NCBI GenBank assembly: GCA_000695325.1
Contig: AVPN01000798.1
Coordinates: 2,436-25,530, forward strand
Length of the DNA stretch: 23,095 nt
From: Pleurobrachia bachei
Taxonomy: Eukaryota > Ctenophora > Tentaculata > Cydippida > Pleurobrachiidae
Direction: 5' to 3'
The notes under the pieces were generated by a model. The model was not told the DNA's origin. It was given only the letters and a program-made list of their open reading frames with translations, and did no database searches. Shown here one piece after another: positions 7,805 through 17,278 of the stretch. Within the stretch, counting starts at the first letter, position 1, and each line of letters begins with the position of its first letter. The position numbers and the translations under genes were made by a program.

Positions 7805-9114
7805 ATGGATGACCCGTTGATAAGGGGAATAACCGTAGCAGCAGGGGGGTTACTAGCGGGAGTGGCCATCACCAAAGCCAGCTCAATCTTCACTGATGTA
7901 CGTTGTTGTTAATTGTTAGTGTTATTGTTATTAGATCTTTTTACTGGCTTTTTAGTTTTATATCGCACGGAAAACAGCAACAATAATTATCCGCTATGTC
8001 GTATGACAATAAATTATAAAACTCTTTTTCTCGGAGCTGAGCGTCATGAAAAATTTTATAGCTTGTTCCGATAGTTAAACTGAAGCACACATGAATATAT
8101 GCGGTCCGTGGTTTTATATTAAATACGAAGCAAGCACGCGTAGTCTAAATTATATCTGCATCTCTTTGTCTCTCTGTCCCCGGTCTATATTTTACATATC
8201 TCCCTTTTTGTTTCTCTGTCCCTCGTTCTTTGCATGTTATGACAAGTGGCTTTATAATGCTCCGTTTTCATTATCCCCTCTTTGAAGAGTTGTTTACACC
8301 GTTTTGAAACTGATTTACAGTGCTATGCGATACGCTACGGTAATGTTTGACAAACATTGTTTGGCTAGAAAGTGATGGTGGTGAAAACACTCGACAAATA
8401 AGAGCTTGCAACAAAAGAGATTTTATTTGAATTTTGATAATATTTGACCTTTATCTCTCCCTCAGAACTCAGAAGAAGATGTGTTACGAAATGCCGGTTT
8501 CCCGAAACAGATAGTGTGTTATGATGATAGTCCTGATTTTCTGCGAGGGTACCAGTTTGTTATTGACATTGCAGATATCATGGATATTGGAGCGACAGGT
8601 TGGTAGAGAGTGGGTATTTTGGGTATTCATTGATATTGGCAAGTATTGGAATATGTTTGCTGATAATTGCTAGATATTGGAGCTGTCAGCTGCAACAATT
8701 AATGTTCCAATTTGATTCTTTTTCCATCAATCCCCTGTACAATGCACCGAACCCTGAAAGTTGAACTGTCTCATTCCTCCTTGAAACCAGATTCCAGCCT
8801 GAATATCTACAGAAATCAGAACCTTAACCCAACTGGGATTTCTGTTAAGTTCAGGAATCTGGCACAAACACTTCTACCCGCCCTGGTGCTATCAGTAAGC
8901 CGCGGTGACACGGCAAAGATATAGCCGCGCGGCGACGCGCTCTTTGTGTCTCCCTCAGTTCAGATTGCTTTCCAGCGCTTTCTGCTTCATCTCACTGGAG
9001 ACGTTAGGCAGAGAGAATTGTAGCTTCCTGCTTCACACTTCAGTGGGTGTGTATAACTCTGTGATGTTTTGGAGGACAATAACAATCGGTTTGGGATGCG
9101 ATAAAATCAGTTGA
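7805..9114 (+). CDS. Unrecognised gene X, copy B, four exons
   Basis: It has the same structure as copy A without the repeated exon pair: exon 1 at 7805-7897, exon 2 at 8466-8598, exon 3 at 8761-8894, exon 4 at 8959-9114 ending in TGA. All splice phases are kept and the product is 171 residues. Relative to copy A, exon 1 differs at seven positions, all synonymous. Exon 3 shows Phe-to-Tyr, Tyr-to-Ser and Arg-to-Lys. Exon 4 shows Gly-to-Arg, Ser-to-Leu, Asp-to-Glu, Pro-to-Thr and Lys-to-Ile. The first part is therefore strongly constrained and the C terminus less so. An alternative exon 3 frame containing NAPNPESG in copy A has a stop in copy B, which favours the frame used here. It is about 290 bases downstream of the SORD 3' fragment and converges with the minus-strand gene. 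Function unknown. Confidence 0.62.
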
Positions 9115-9386
9115 AAATATAATTGTAAATTTTATTTAACAAACATGCAACACTCTTCTCGATCTTCTTCTCCTTCTTCTTCTCCTTCTTCTTCTTGGAA
9201 GCGGTCACCCTGGGGCGGTAAAGAAATCCCTTGGGTTCGCAGGAACACATCCCGTCTCATCTCGGCTTTGGAGCTCTTTCTTTCGCCCACTATGAGTTAC
9301 CAATCTCCGCTCCTCCTCTTCTTCATCTTCTTTGAGGCCATCTGCATCTCAAATCCTTACGGCTCACCTCTCTCAGTCCATTTCTT
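9115..9386 (-). other. Probable 3' UTR of the minus-strand amidohydrolase gene
   Basis: On the minus strand this follows the stop codon at 9387-9389 and ends near an AATAAA signal (9131-9136 on the plus strand reads TTTATT). It contains a GAA/GAG-rich run (9160-9197). A short minus-strand frame with MRRDVFLRTQG and an acidic EEEGEEEGEED tail lies here and could be a tiny protein or a last exon. The copy at 6940-7131 is base-for-base the same over about 175 positions and also keeps AATAAA (6942-6947). Confidence 0.45.
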
Positions 9387-10328
9387 CTAATTGTTATAGT
9401 GAATATCCATCCAATCAACAATAGCGTTTCCCACCACATCACCATAAAACCCAATATTATCAAGACCCTGCATTGTAGGAGGGTGCTCAATTTGGACACA
9501 ATCCACATTCCCACCATACAGAGACCCATGTTCTCGGGTAATATGGCCACCCCGGTAGTATCCCCCCAGAATCCCCATATTTGGTTTTGGGTAGCTGGGA
9601 GATGGACAAGTTTTCAATCCTTTTCCCTCCATTATACCACCCAAACTGAGCTTAGCATCAAGGAGTATGTCAGTAAAGGTGTAGTTTGATCTCCGTGCCA
9701 TTGCTTTGATGCTCGCTTCGTGATCATCAAAAACCCCAGAATTCAGGTCTCCCTTCCTGACGTTATATCCCAACATGATCCAATCATCAGCCGCATATTT
9801 CACATACCCATGAATATCATAAACAATCCCTGCTCCGACATTCGCCTCAATCTCCTGGCTAAAATCATCAATAGCACCGTGGAAGGTATCATAAGCCGCC
9901 TCGGCAACATCGTACCGCTGACTAGCCTGCATTCTCGGCCTATTAGGGTCCAATTGGGATCGGTGCAGGTCACTGGCCACAAAATGGGGCTGGATACCCG
10001 TTCTGTTATGGATGGTATCCCTGATTATCCTGGCTAGTTCCTGGGTGTTGTGGTCGGCAACAGTTATCACCTTACATTTCCCCGGCACTTTAGGGCCATC
10101 AACCAGGGGGTCATAATCACATTTCCCGTTGATCAAGCTGCCCTGCTGCCTCATCCAACCTCCCTCGATCTTAATACTCCCTCCGTGAGGGGAGCTGATT
10201 ATCACATTGGTGTCCGGATCACCCCGTTCTACTTTTACATAGGGCGAGGAAGGAGGTGATGTTGTAGCTGCCAGGACAGTTATCAAGCAGAGGAAAAACG
10301 GGAAAGGCAGTAATTGAGACATCGTCAT
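9387..10328 (-). CDS. Secreted N-formylglutamate amidohydrolase-like hydrolase
   Basis: The 313-residue product begins MTMSQLLPFPFFLCLITVLA, a clear signal peptide, so it should enter the secretory pathway. The body carries the marks of the N-formylglutamate amidohydrolase family (zinc-dependent amidases of the type that release formate or cleave gamma-glutamyl or N-acyl amides): ISSPHGG near residue 45, FVASDLHRSQLDPNRPR near 120, VYDIHGY near 170, and NVDCVQIEHP near 280. These supply the expected His, Asp, Arg and Glu residues. The real substrate in an animal is unknown; dietary or bacterial amides are possible. No introns are seen in the body. The start used is ATG 10326-10328 (a second ATG is two codons on). 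Just upstream is CAACACAG, a possible splice acceptor, so a 5' non-coding exon may exist. The open frame extends further upstream, but that part is low-complexity. The gene is convergent with gene X copy B and divergent from the GTPase-Hsp20 gene. Confidence 0.82.
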   Translation of the reverse strand: MTMSQLLPFPFFLCLITVLAATTSPPSSPYVKVERGDPDTNVIISSPHGGSIKIEGGWMRQQGSLINGKCDYDPLVDGPKVPGKCKVITVADHNTQELARIIRDTIHNRTGIQPHFVASDLHRSQLDPNRPRMQASQRYDVAEAAYDTFHGAIDDFSQEIEANVGAGIVYDIHGYVKYAADDWIMLGYNVRKGDLNSGVFDDHEASIKAMARRSNYTFTDILLDAKLSLGGIMEGKGLKTCPSPSYPKPNMGILGGYYRGGHITREHGSLYGGNVDCVQIEHPPTMQGLDNIGFYGDVVGNAIVDWMDIHYNN

Positions 10329-10740
10329 ATTGTACCTGTGTTGCGGGTATAAGTGTGTGTATTTGTTCGCTCTTCCGGGGCAGTGGAGAGAGAGAAAGAG
10401 GGAAAAAGAGAGAGAAAGAAAGAGGGAGACAAGTTTTGCTTTCACGGTTAAATGGATTAGTAAACGAATAGCAGCCGTTGGCAAATATTAAAATGCAAAT
10501 CAACCATTCAATAAGTATGAACACAAACGGAGGCTCGAATATTGAACGCAAATCCCGGCAAATCGTAAAAAGTGAGCCTAGAAAGTGTCCATTCAAAAAC
10601 AAAGAAATTATCGTCCGATTTCAAGATCAAAGCGGCCGATCTAACACCTTAACCCAATCTCCCTCCCTTCCTCATTCAATCTCCCTCCCTCCTTCTTTTC
10701 CATAGTCGATTTTGCCCCTTATAATTCAGGATTCATGTCC
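10329..10740. other. Intergenic region between two divergent genes
   Basis: No gene is recognised. It has a GA-rich tract at 10385-10430 (CT-rich on the transcribed minus strand) and a CT-rich tract at 10656-10700 built from TCCCTCCCT units. It should hold the promoter of the amidohydrolase gene and perhaps the 5' end of the GTPase-Hsp20 gene, but no distinct core promoter could be assigned. Confidence 0.4.
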
Positions 10741-11042
10741 CTTGGCTACCCCCGCCTTGTCCAGGTTGTAACTATTCTCTCATCCCCCCTAACTATCCCC
10801 CTAACTCTTCTCCAGGTTAGAACATGTCCACTACCCCTAACGTAGCTATCCTCCCTCTCCTAACTATCCTCCCAGCCCTAACTATCCTCCCAGCCCTAAC
10901 TATCGCCCTATACTAACTATCCTCAGGTTGGAACGTGTATGTAGAGAAGAGTTTGCTGGACGATGTCACTCACCCCTAACTATCCCCCACCCCTAACTAA
11001 GCCTAACTAAGCCCCACATATCCCCCACACTATTCTACTAAG
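10741..11042 (+). repeat. CCCTAACTATCC minisatellite with repeated splice-site/exon-start modules
   Basis: The stretch is made of CCTAACTATC-type units interspersed with decaying copies of the start of the next exon: CCAGGTTGTAAC at about 10761, CCAGGTTAGAAC at about 10812, and a 43-base copy at 10925-10967. The last matches 11041-11083 except for one base (Asp versus Glu in the encoded protein). The 10925 copy runs into a stop after about 17 codons, so it is a broken duplicate of the exon edge. Confidence 0.75.
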
Positions 11043-14000
11043 GTTGGAACGTGTATGTAGAGAAGAGTTTGCTGGAAGATGTCCACACTAAAATGGGCCA
11101 GGATGTAGCCGAGATGAAATGCTCAGAGGGGCATGTGGTGGCTGTATTGGGGTTATTTAAACGTGGCAAAACACACTTTCTTGCCAGGTACTGTTATAAT
11201 ACTCTTAGGCAGTATAACAGAACTAACAAGTAACAATTCAAATAAACTTTTACCATTTTTAATAACCACAGCTGATGTTTGTGCCAGATAATCAACTCAT
11301 CAATACAATACTGAGCTAAGCTAACTCCGTTATAACATAACGTATATTTTCTATCAGATTATGTGGCGCTAATTTCAAGACAGATGTGTTCCAGCACACC
11401 CGAGGAATCAGTATAAAACTGCCAGAGACGGGTGGTAAACTAAACCTTTACGTATTGGACAGTGCAGGGAAGCAAACCCCTGTTAGCATTGGACCAGGTA
11501 TGAAGTGGTATACTTTCTCACACACACTCTCTAGTCTCTCCTACTCACTCCTTCACGGTACTGACCAAATTCTCAAAGTCATTGGGGCCAGCTAACTAAA
11601 CAGTTACTTATTAGTTACTAAACATTCCCCCTCGGCCCCCTCCCCAGGTGAATCTATGGAAAGTAAGTTACGTCACAGACGTGCCACGGAAGCCTTTATA
11701 GAGGACTGTATTGTACACATGGCTAACACGATATTGGTCGTGGTGAACCAGCTACAGTACATGGACCAGGTAAAATAGTAGGTAATAACCTGTCAGAGCA
11801 TTGACCCTATTCTCAAATCTTCAAAACAGTGCACGAGAACTGTGGTCACTTGTCAGAGCGTTGGCCTGAGAGAAAATAATCCTTCGCGTACCGGAAATTT
11901 TTATGCAAAAATTCTAGGATTAATCCCATTCTCATGATCACGGTATAACATAAAGAGGGGGGCCGTGATATAAGGAAGAAAATGTGAGAAGTGTGACAAT
12001 GCAATCACTGAACATATTAGCACTGCCTTTGAGAACACAATACCACCTGTTACTTTTACTAAACGATTCACCGCACAAATCACGAGTTTCAAGAGTAGGG
12101 AGAGAGGCCACTTTTGTACAAAGATGGCTAGTGTTATATTGGTCCCCGGCTAACTCTCTCCTTGTTTAGGTTTACATTCTAGCGCTTTTAAAGAAGTTAA
12201 AGCACAGTACGGTTATAGTGGTCCACAACTTCAAGGATGCAGAGGAAGTTGATGATCTCCAAAGCATGATCGATTCCGACATCAAAGGTAATGACTTTGT
12301 TCATACTTTCTTTTTAATCTGCGGACCACGGTGTCAAGTGACTCAAATAACTGCCAAATAACAACCAATTCCTATCAATATTAGTTGGAATTATAGTAAA
12401 AGCGTTCTCTCAATGAGTTTATTACAGCTACATTTCAGGTGCATTTGACGCGTCAGAGAGATCACAGATTGTCCAACTACGGGGAAGTGCCAAAAATATT
12501 GATGTTAAATTTTATAAGAGTATACGGTAAGATGCTCCCTTCTTTAATTATACTGAGTTAGTTACGTTAATTAGACCATTGTCATAATTTATCTTAATTT
12601 ACTGTTGATCAAATCACTCTAAACTCCGAAGAAATTTATTCTGTGATTGCCCACTGGAGGCCATGACACGGGTCAGCAACTTGACAAGCTCATCCACTCT
12701 GCCATTTTCTCCAAAAGTCACCAAATGTAAAATAGGGTTAGAACGGTCAATTAAAACTTGTTGTTACTCAACAAGTTGAACAATAACAAACCCTTGTTTC
12801 AGATATTGTGATGGATTATTACAGCGACCTCTATTACACGTTGTACTGGGAAGGGATGGGAAACCAGCAGGGAATCTTGTTAACCCGGGAACATACCAGT
12901 TAGTGTACAACTGGCTCACATCAGACTTCAAAAACATGGCCAGCAGGTACCAAAACAGTAGTTGAGTCGCCTGATAATGTGTCTGTGCTCCGGACGGAAG
13001 ACACAGTGTCAGGCGAACACAGCTCTGAACAATTCAAAACAATAGGGGTCAGGGTTATGGGGGCCAGAGCCCAGAGGGTTGCAGAATAACAAAATGAGCC
13101 AGGGGTGCCGGTGTCAATCGTTCAGTGCAGTTAGGCCGTCTCGATCGTAACTAGGAAGAACCCTGATCAGTTCGCTTGATAAAGCTTGTCCGATTTTAAT
13201 ATATCGAACCCGCTAACAATATACCACACACACCTCAGTATCAACATATTGGATTCTGTGGTCCAGTTTGCTAATAACACCCTGCCGAACTACATCAATT
13301 ATCGGAATAGAAGAAACACACAGATCACCTTGGAACCTCAGTTAGAAGGTGAGAAAACAGTTGAGAAGTTTTCCCAGAAAACTGTGTGTTTTCAACAATA
13401 AATTTTAGTACACACTATAGACTAAAGTGTGTACTAAAGTCTAGCACAGAATAGAGTGCTTATTAAATCTATATACCTACGTTTGCACATGTTGCCAGGC
13501 ACAGAATACCTCCCAAATATCTCAGAACGGGAGCACAAGACCCTGGGACCAGCTTACAAGATAGTCGGTCGTGATCTGGAGCAGGTCCGACTTCATTCAA
13601 ATCTCACCTTCGCTGAAAGCGGGGCCCTCCTTCATCACGATAAAATGCCTAGCAAGTAGGTGACACAGATTTTAAATTTAGCCAAATTTAGGGAGTACAA
13701 GACAGCTACCAAACCGAAACCCAGATCATGACTCCTCGATTTGTTCCAGGTACCATGCAACACACACTATCAAGGAAAATGCAGACTATGTATTTGTACA
13801 CATTGATGCACCCGGTACAGTCAATTTAAAGGTGGAAATCATCAATAACAACACAGAGCTAAGGTAGGTGAATAAAAGAAAGAACAGTCGGACGCGGTCG
13901 GACCCCAATTTACCGGGATTTTGCCCTGTAAATCGGAGGACGGCAACGAAAGAAAGACTGAGCAGATGTGAACTACTATTACCGGTCCCTGCACACAATT

Positions 14001-15107
14001 CAGTAACACATTTTTCCTTGTTCGACCCTTTCTCTGCACCCCGCAAAGGAGGGTTAGAACATTCCTTTTCGCGAGCTCTATATGAATATAAAGTAGGGTT
14101 TTAGAACATGACACATTTTCCCAGGGTACACGGGGAGAGAAGTAATAGTGAGTTGATTTATGATGCGGCCGGAGCCCACATTGTACGTGATGATCGGTTA
14201 TTGGGACACTTTGACATTCTCATACCTCTACCAGGTAACAAACACTAAAAGGGGTTCATTTCCACGAGCAAAACATAACCATATTGCGCATCCATAGTTT
14301 CACACTTGAGTCACCTAACACTGTGTCCGTGCTCCGAATAAAAAGAAAGTATCAACAATTCAAGTCACATGATACGAAAAACTCTCTAACCGAATATCAC
14401 CCCTCCCACCAACAGGAAGTGGAAACCTCACGCCCGACATGGATATCAAGTACCACTATGGGGTTGTGGAGATCCGCATACCACGTGCCGTGAAGGAATC
14501 AGTGGTATGTTGTTTGTTTCACAATCATTGTGTAACTATGGTAACCATGATGGTACCATGGTAACTGGTAAAACTCATTGTACACGCCTGAACTCTCGTC
14601 TAGGTGTACCTGGTAGAGCCGTGTTGTAAGTCTGTGTAAATGTGCGTCACACTAGATTGTTTCTGTGTGTGAGTCTTGTATTTGTTCGACCCTCTCTCTC
14701 GGGTTTGAACAAAATAATATTGTATGTGAGATCTTGTCATGTGGATATTGGAATAAAAAAAACAGCTTTTTAGGGTGAAAAGTGATTCAATTTTATCAAC
14801 TTACCATACACTCAAACTAATCACTCTCTTTCTCTCCCTTCAGATCATTGAAGTAGGTCCCCAAAACCGAAATCTCCCAGCCCAATCTCCCCATCGACCG
14901 AGTTATGACGGGGAACGTGATCCCAGCCCTGATAATGGTGATCAAATCACCAGATCAAATTCCTCGCCATACCACGGTGGGAGTAGTAGTAGTGGGACAA
15001 CTAACGGGATGACCTCACCTCCCACTGTAATTAGGAAAGTTCCGAGTTCGGAAACTATGATTGGGACTGGTTTAGAGGATATTAAATTGAGTGAGACTTT
15101 CTCCTGA
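11043..15107 (+). CDS. P-loop GTPase with C-terminal Hsp20/alpha-crystallin domain, 12 exons (5' end incomplete)
   Basis: Exons: 11043-11187, 11358-11497, 11648-11769, 12170-12287, 12439-12526, 12803-12946, 13239-13348, 13499-13655, 13750-13863, 14125-14234, 14416-14504, 14844-15107; all GT-AG and in phase, giving about 532 residues to a TGA. The N-terminal half is a GTPase: P-loop GLFKRGKTH (11150-11176), switch-I HTRGI (11395-11409), DSAG as the G3 motif (11458-11469), and VHNFKD in the G4 position (12221-12238), a variant of NKxD. HTRGI recalls dynamin-superfamily/GBP-type GTPases. The C-terminal part (13750-14504) has VHIDAPG, a GER turn, GHFDILIPLP and YGVVEIRIPR, the usual landmarks of an alpha-crystallin domain (small heat-shock chaperones). 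A Ser/Pro/Gly-rich tail of 87 residues follows. The first coding exon shown begins in phase 1, so at least one upstream exon is missing. Exon 7 could start at 13185 instead. Function is not known; a membrane- or protein-remodelling GTPase with a chaperone-like tail is an inference. Confidence 0.78.
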
Positions 15108-15287
15108 GATAATGGAATAGGATTTGTATCGAAAGTGAGCTATTCGTAATTTATTATGCTTAGATTTAGATGACCATTTATATTATGACTCAATCGGTAG
15201 TTTATTACCGTATGGACTGTGAATTGAGTATCCTGGATTTGACTGATATCTGATGTAAATATTGGAGGTTATTTTATCTGCTAAAAC

Positions 15288-15447
15288 GCTTCATATCTCA
15301 ACCAAATCTGTTTTAATTGTACTTTTGTCGTAAAGCGCAAATTTATGTAATCGACGCGGCAAAAGCCGCCGCGCGACAAGAAGTGAAGCGCGCGCTAAGA
15401 TTTTATATTTTGAAATTCGTTTTCCTTCAAATTTTAAGATATGAAGC
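15288..15447. repeat. 160-bp inverted-repeat element downstream of the GTPase-Hsp20 gene
   Basis: GCTTCATATCT (15288-15298) and its reverse complement AGATATGAAGC (15437-15447) bound a segment with a GC-rich centre (GCCGCCGCGCGAC and GCGCGCGC) inside AT-rich flanks. The same element recurs at 16833-16992 in the tandem copy. There is no coding capacity. It is probably a MITE remnant. Confidence 0.5.
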
Positions 15448-15560
15448 TTTGTGCGATCAGGGCGGGGTTCATCATAGAGAATCGGTGTCAAATGTAACAA
15501 AAGGTTGTTACTGTGGCAGACACACCGCCGACCAGGATAGGGTTCACGGGAGAAAGGACG

Positions 15561-15598
15561 ACAACGGTTTCAACGTTTCGCCATTACGGCTTCATCAG
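15561..15598 (-). ncRNA. Hammerhead-ribozyme-like core motif
   Basis: On the minus strand the sequence reads CTGATGA, then a 3-bp hairpin GCC-GTAAT-GGC, then GAAA, then a short stem ACG/CGT closing a 7-base loop, then a U at the expected cleavage position. This order (CUGAUGA, stem II, GAAA, stem III, NUH) is the hammerhead core. Short stem III versions are known from Penelope-like retroelements. An extra A precedes stem II and stem I pairs poorly, so catalysis is doubtful. A second copy lies at 17106-17143. Confidence 0.35.
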
Positions 15599-15733
15599 GA
15601 ATAGAACTAAAATGGAATATGGAAGTTACAATAGATAATCATAATCAAACATAATCTCAAATCTAGACCACTAGGCAGACGGCATAAACTAGGTACACAC
15701 AGCGAGAACGGTGGGAAACAGAGGGAAAGGAAA

Positions 15734-16652
15734 GATGATCGGTTATTGGGACACTTTGACATTCTCATACCTCTACCAGGTAACAAACACTAAAAGGGGT
15801 TCATTTCCACGAGCAAAACATAACCATATTGCGCATCCATAGTTTCACACTTGAGTCACCTAACACTGTGTCCGTGCTCCGAATAAAAAGAAAGTATCAA
15901 CAATTCAAGTCACATGATACGAAAAACTCTCTAACCGAATATCACCCCTCCCACCAACAGGAAGTGGAAACCTCACGCCCGACATGGATATCAAGTACCA
16001 CTATGGGGTTGTGGAGATCCGCATACCACGTGCCGTGAAGGAATCAGTGGTATGTTGTTTGTTTCACAATCATTGTGTAACTATGGTAACCATGATGGTA
16101 CCATGGTAACTGGTAAAACTCATTGTACACGCCTGAACTCTCGTCTAGGTGTACCTGGTAGAGCCGTGTTGTAAGTCTGTGTAAATGTGCGTCACACTAG
16201 ATTGTTTCTGTGTGTGAGTCTTGTATTTGTTCGACCCTCTCTCTCGGGTTTGAACAAAATAATATTGTATGTGAGATCTTGTCATGTGGATATTGGAATT
16301 AAAAAAACAGCTTTTTAGGGTGAAAAGTGATTCAATTGTATCAACTTACCATACACTCAAACTAATCACTCTCTTTCTCTCCCTTCAGATCATTGAAGTA
16401 GGTCCCCAAAACCGAAATCTCCCAGCCCAATCTCCCCACCGGCCAAGTTACGACGGGGAACGCGATCCTAGCCCTGATAATGGAGATCAAATCACCAGAT
16501 CAAATTCCTCGCCATACCACGGTGGGAGTAGTAGTAGTGGGACAACTAACGGGATGACCTCACCTCCCACTGTAATTAGGAAAGTTCCGAGTTCGGAAAC
16601 TATGATTGGGACTGGATTAGAGGATATTAAGTTGAGTGAGACTTTCTCCTGA
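15734..16652 (+). pseudogene. 3' fragment of the GTPase-Hsp20 gene (second copy)
   Basis: It carries part of exon 10 (15734-15779), exon 11 (15961-16049) and the last exon (16389-16652), all still in frame with good splice sites, but none of the GTPase domain and only the second half of the alpha-crystallin domain. It has no promoter of its own in view. The nine coding differences from the main copy are all synonymous, which is unexpected for a dead fragment. It could be an alternative 3' end for the same transcript, because the splice phases match, or a second allele placed in line. Confidence 0.75.
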
Positions 16653-17105
16653 GATAATGGAATAGGATTTGTATCGAAAGTGAGCTATTCGTAATTTATT
16701 ATGCTTAGATTTAGATGACCATTTATATTATGACTCAATCGGTAGTTTATTACCGTATGGACTGTGAATTGAGTATCCTGGATTTGACTGATATCTGATG
16801 TAAATATTGGAGGTTATTTTATCTGCTAAAACGCTTCATATCTCAACCAAATCTGTTTTAATTGTACTTTTGTCGTAAAGCGCAAATTTATGTAATCGAC
16901 GCGGCAAAAGCCGCCGCGCGACAAGAAGTGAAGCGCGCGCTAAGATTTTATATTTTGAAATTCGTTTTCCTTCAAATTTTAAGATATGAAGCTTTGTGCG
17001 ATCAGGGCGGGGTTCATCATAGAGAATCGGTGTCAAAAGTAACAAAAGGCTGTTACTGTGGCAGACACACCGCCGACCAGGATAGGGTTCACGGGAGAAA
17101 GGACG

Positions 17106-17143
17106 ACAACGGTTTCAACGTTTCGCCATTACGGCTTCATCAG
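17106..17143 (-). ncRNA. Hammerhead-ribozyme-like core motif, tandem copy
   Basis: This is the identical second copy of the 15561-15598 motif, carried by the 1545-bp duplication. The core and both short stems are unchanged. Confidence 0.33.
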
Positions 17144-17278
17144 GAATAGAACTAAAATGGAATATGGAAGTTACAATAGATAATCATAATCAAACATAAT
17201 CTCAAATCTAGACCACTAGGCAGACGGCATAAACTAGGTACACACAGCGAGAACGGTGGGAAACAGAGGGAAAGGAAA

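Larger units (their letters stand above)
7132..9320 (+). repeat. Segmental tandem duplication, right block
   Basis: This is the homologue of 3225-7131. It lacks the SINE, the CAGT hairpin and the nested duplication. At 9320 it runs on into sequence not shared with the left block, leading into the amidohydrolase gene, so the right end is the original context. The about 175 bases before 7131 and before 9320 are identical, while exon 4 next door differs at about seven positions. Confidence 0.88.
14189..15733 (+). repeat. Tandem duplication unit 1 (1545 bp, 3' end of GTPase-Hsp20 gene)
   Basis: It is repeated at 15734-17278 with no gaps. The unit starts inside exon 10 at GATGATCGG and runs about 0.6 kb past the stop codon. 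There is no microhomology at the join. I count about 13 differences: nine synonymous ones in the last exon and about four in all the non-coding sequence. Confidence 0.95.
15734..17278 (+). repeat. Tandem duplication unit 2 (1545 bp)
   Basis: This is the second unit of 14189-15733, joined directly at 15733/15734. After 17278 the sequence leaves the repeat and continues into unrelated AT-rich DNA. Confidence 0.95.

Noticed and set aside
10780-11040. Telomere-like repeat (CCCTAA)
   Set aside because: The units are CCCTAACTATCC with irregular spacing, not pure hexamers, and sit beside copies of an exon edge.
11984-12169. Short frames inside introns of the GTPase-Hsp20 gene (also 13868-14104 and 14284-14493)
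   Set aside because: They lie in introns flanked by good splice sites or overlap the real exons in the wrong frame.
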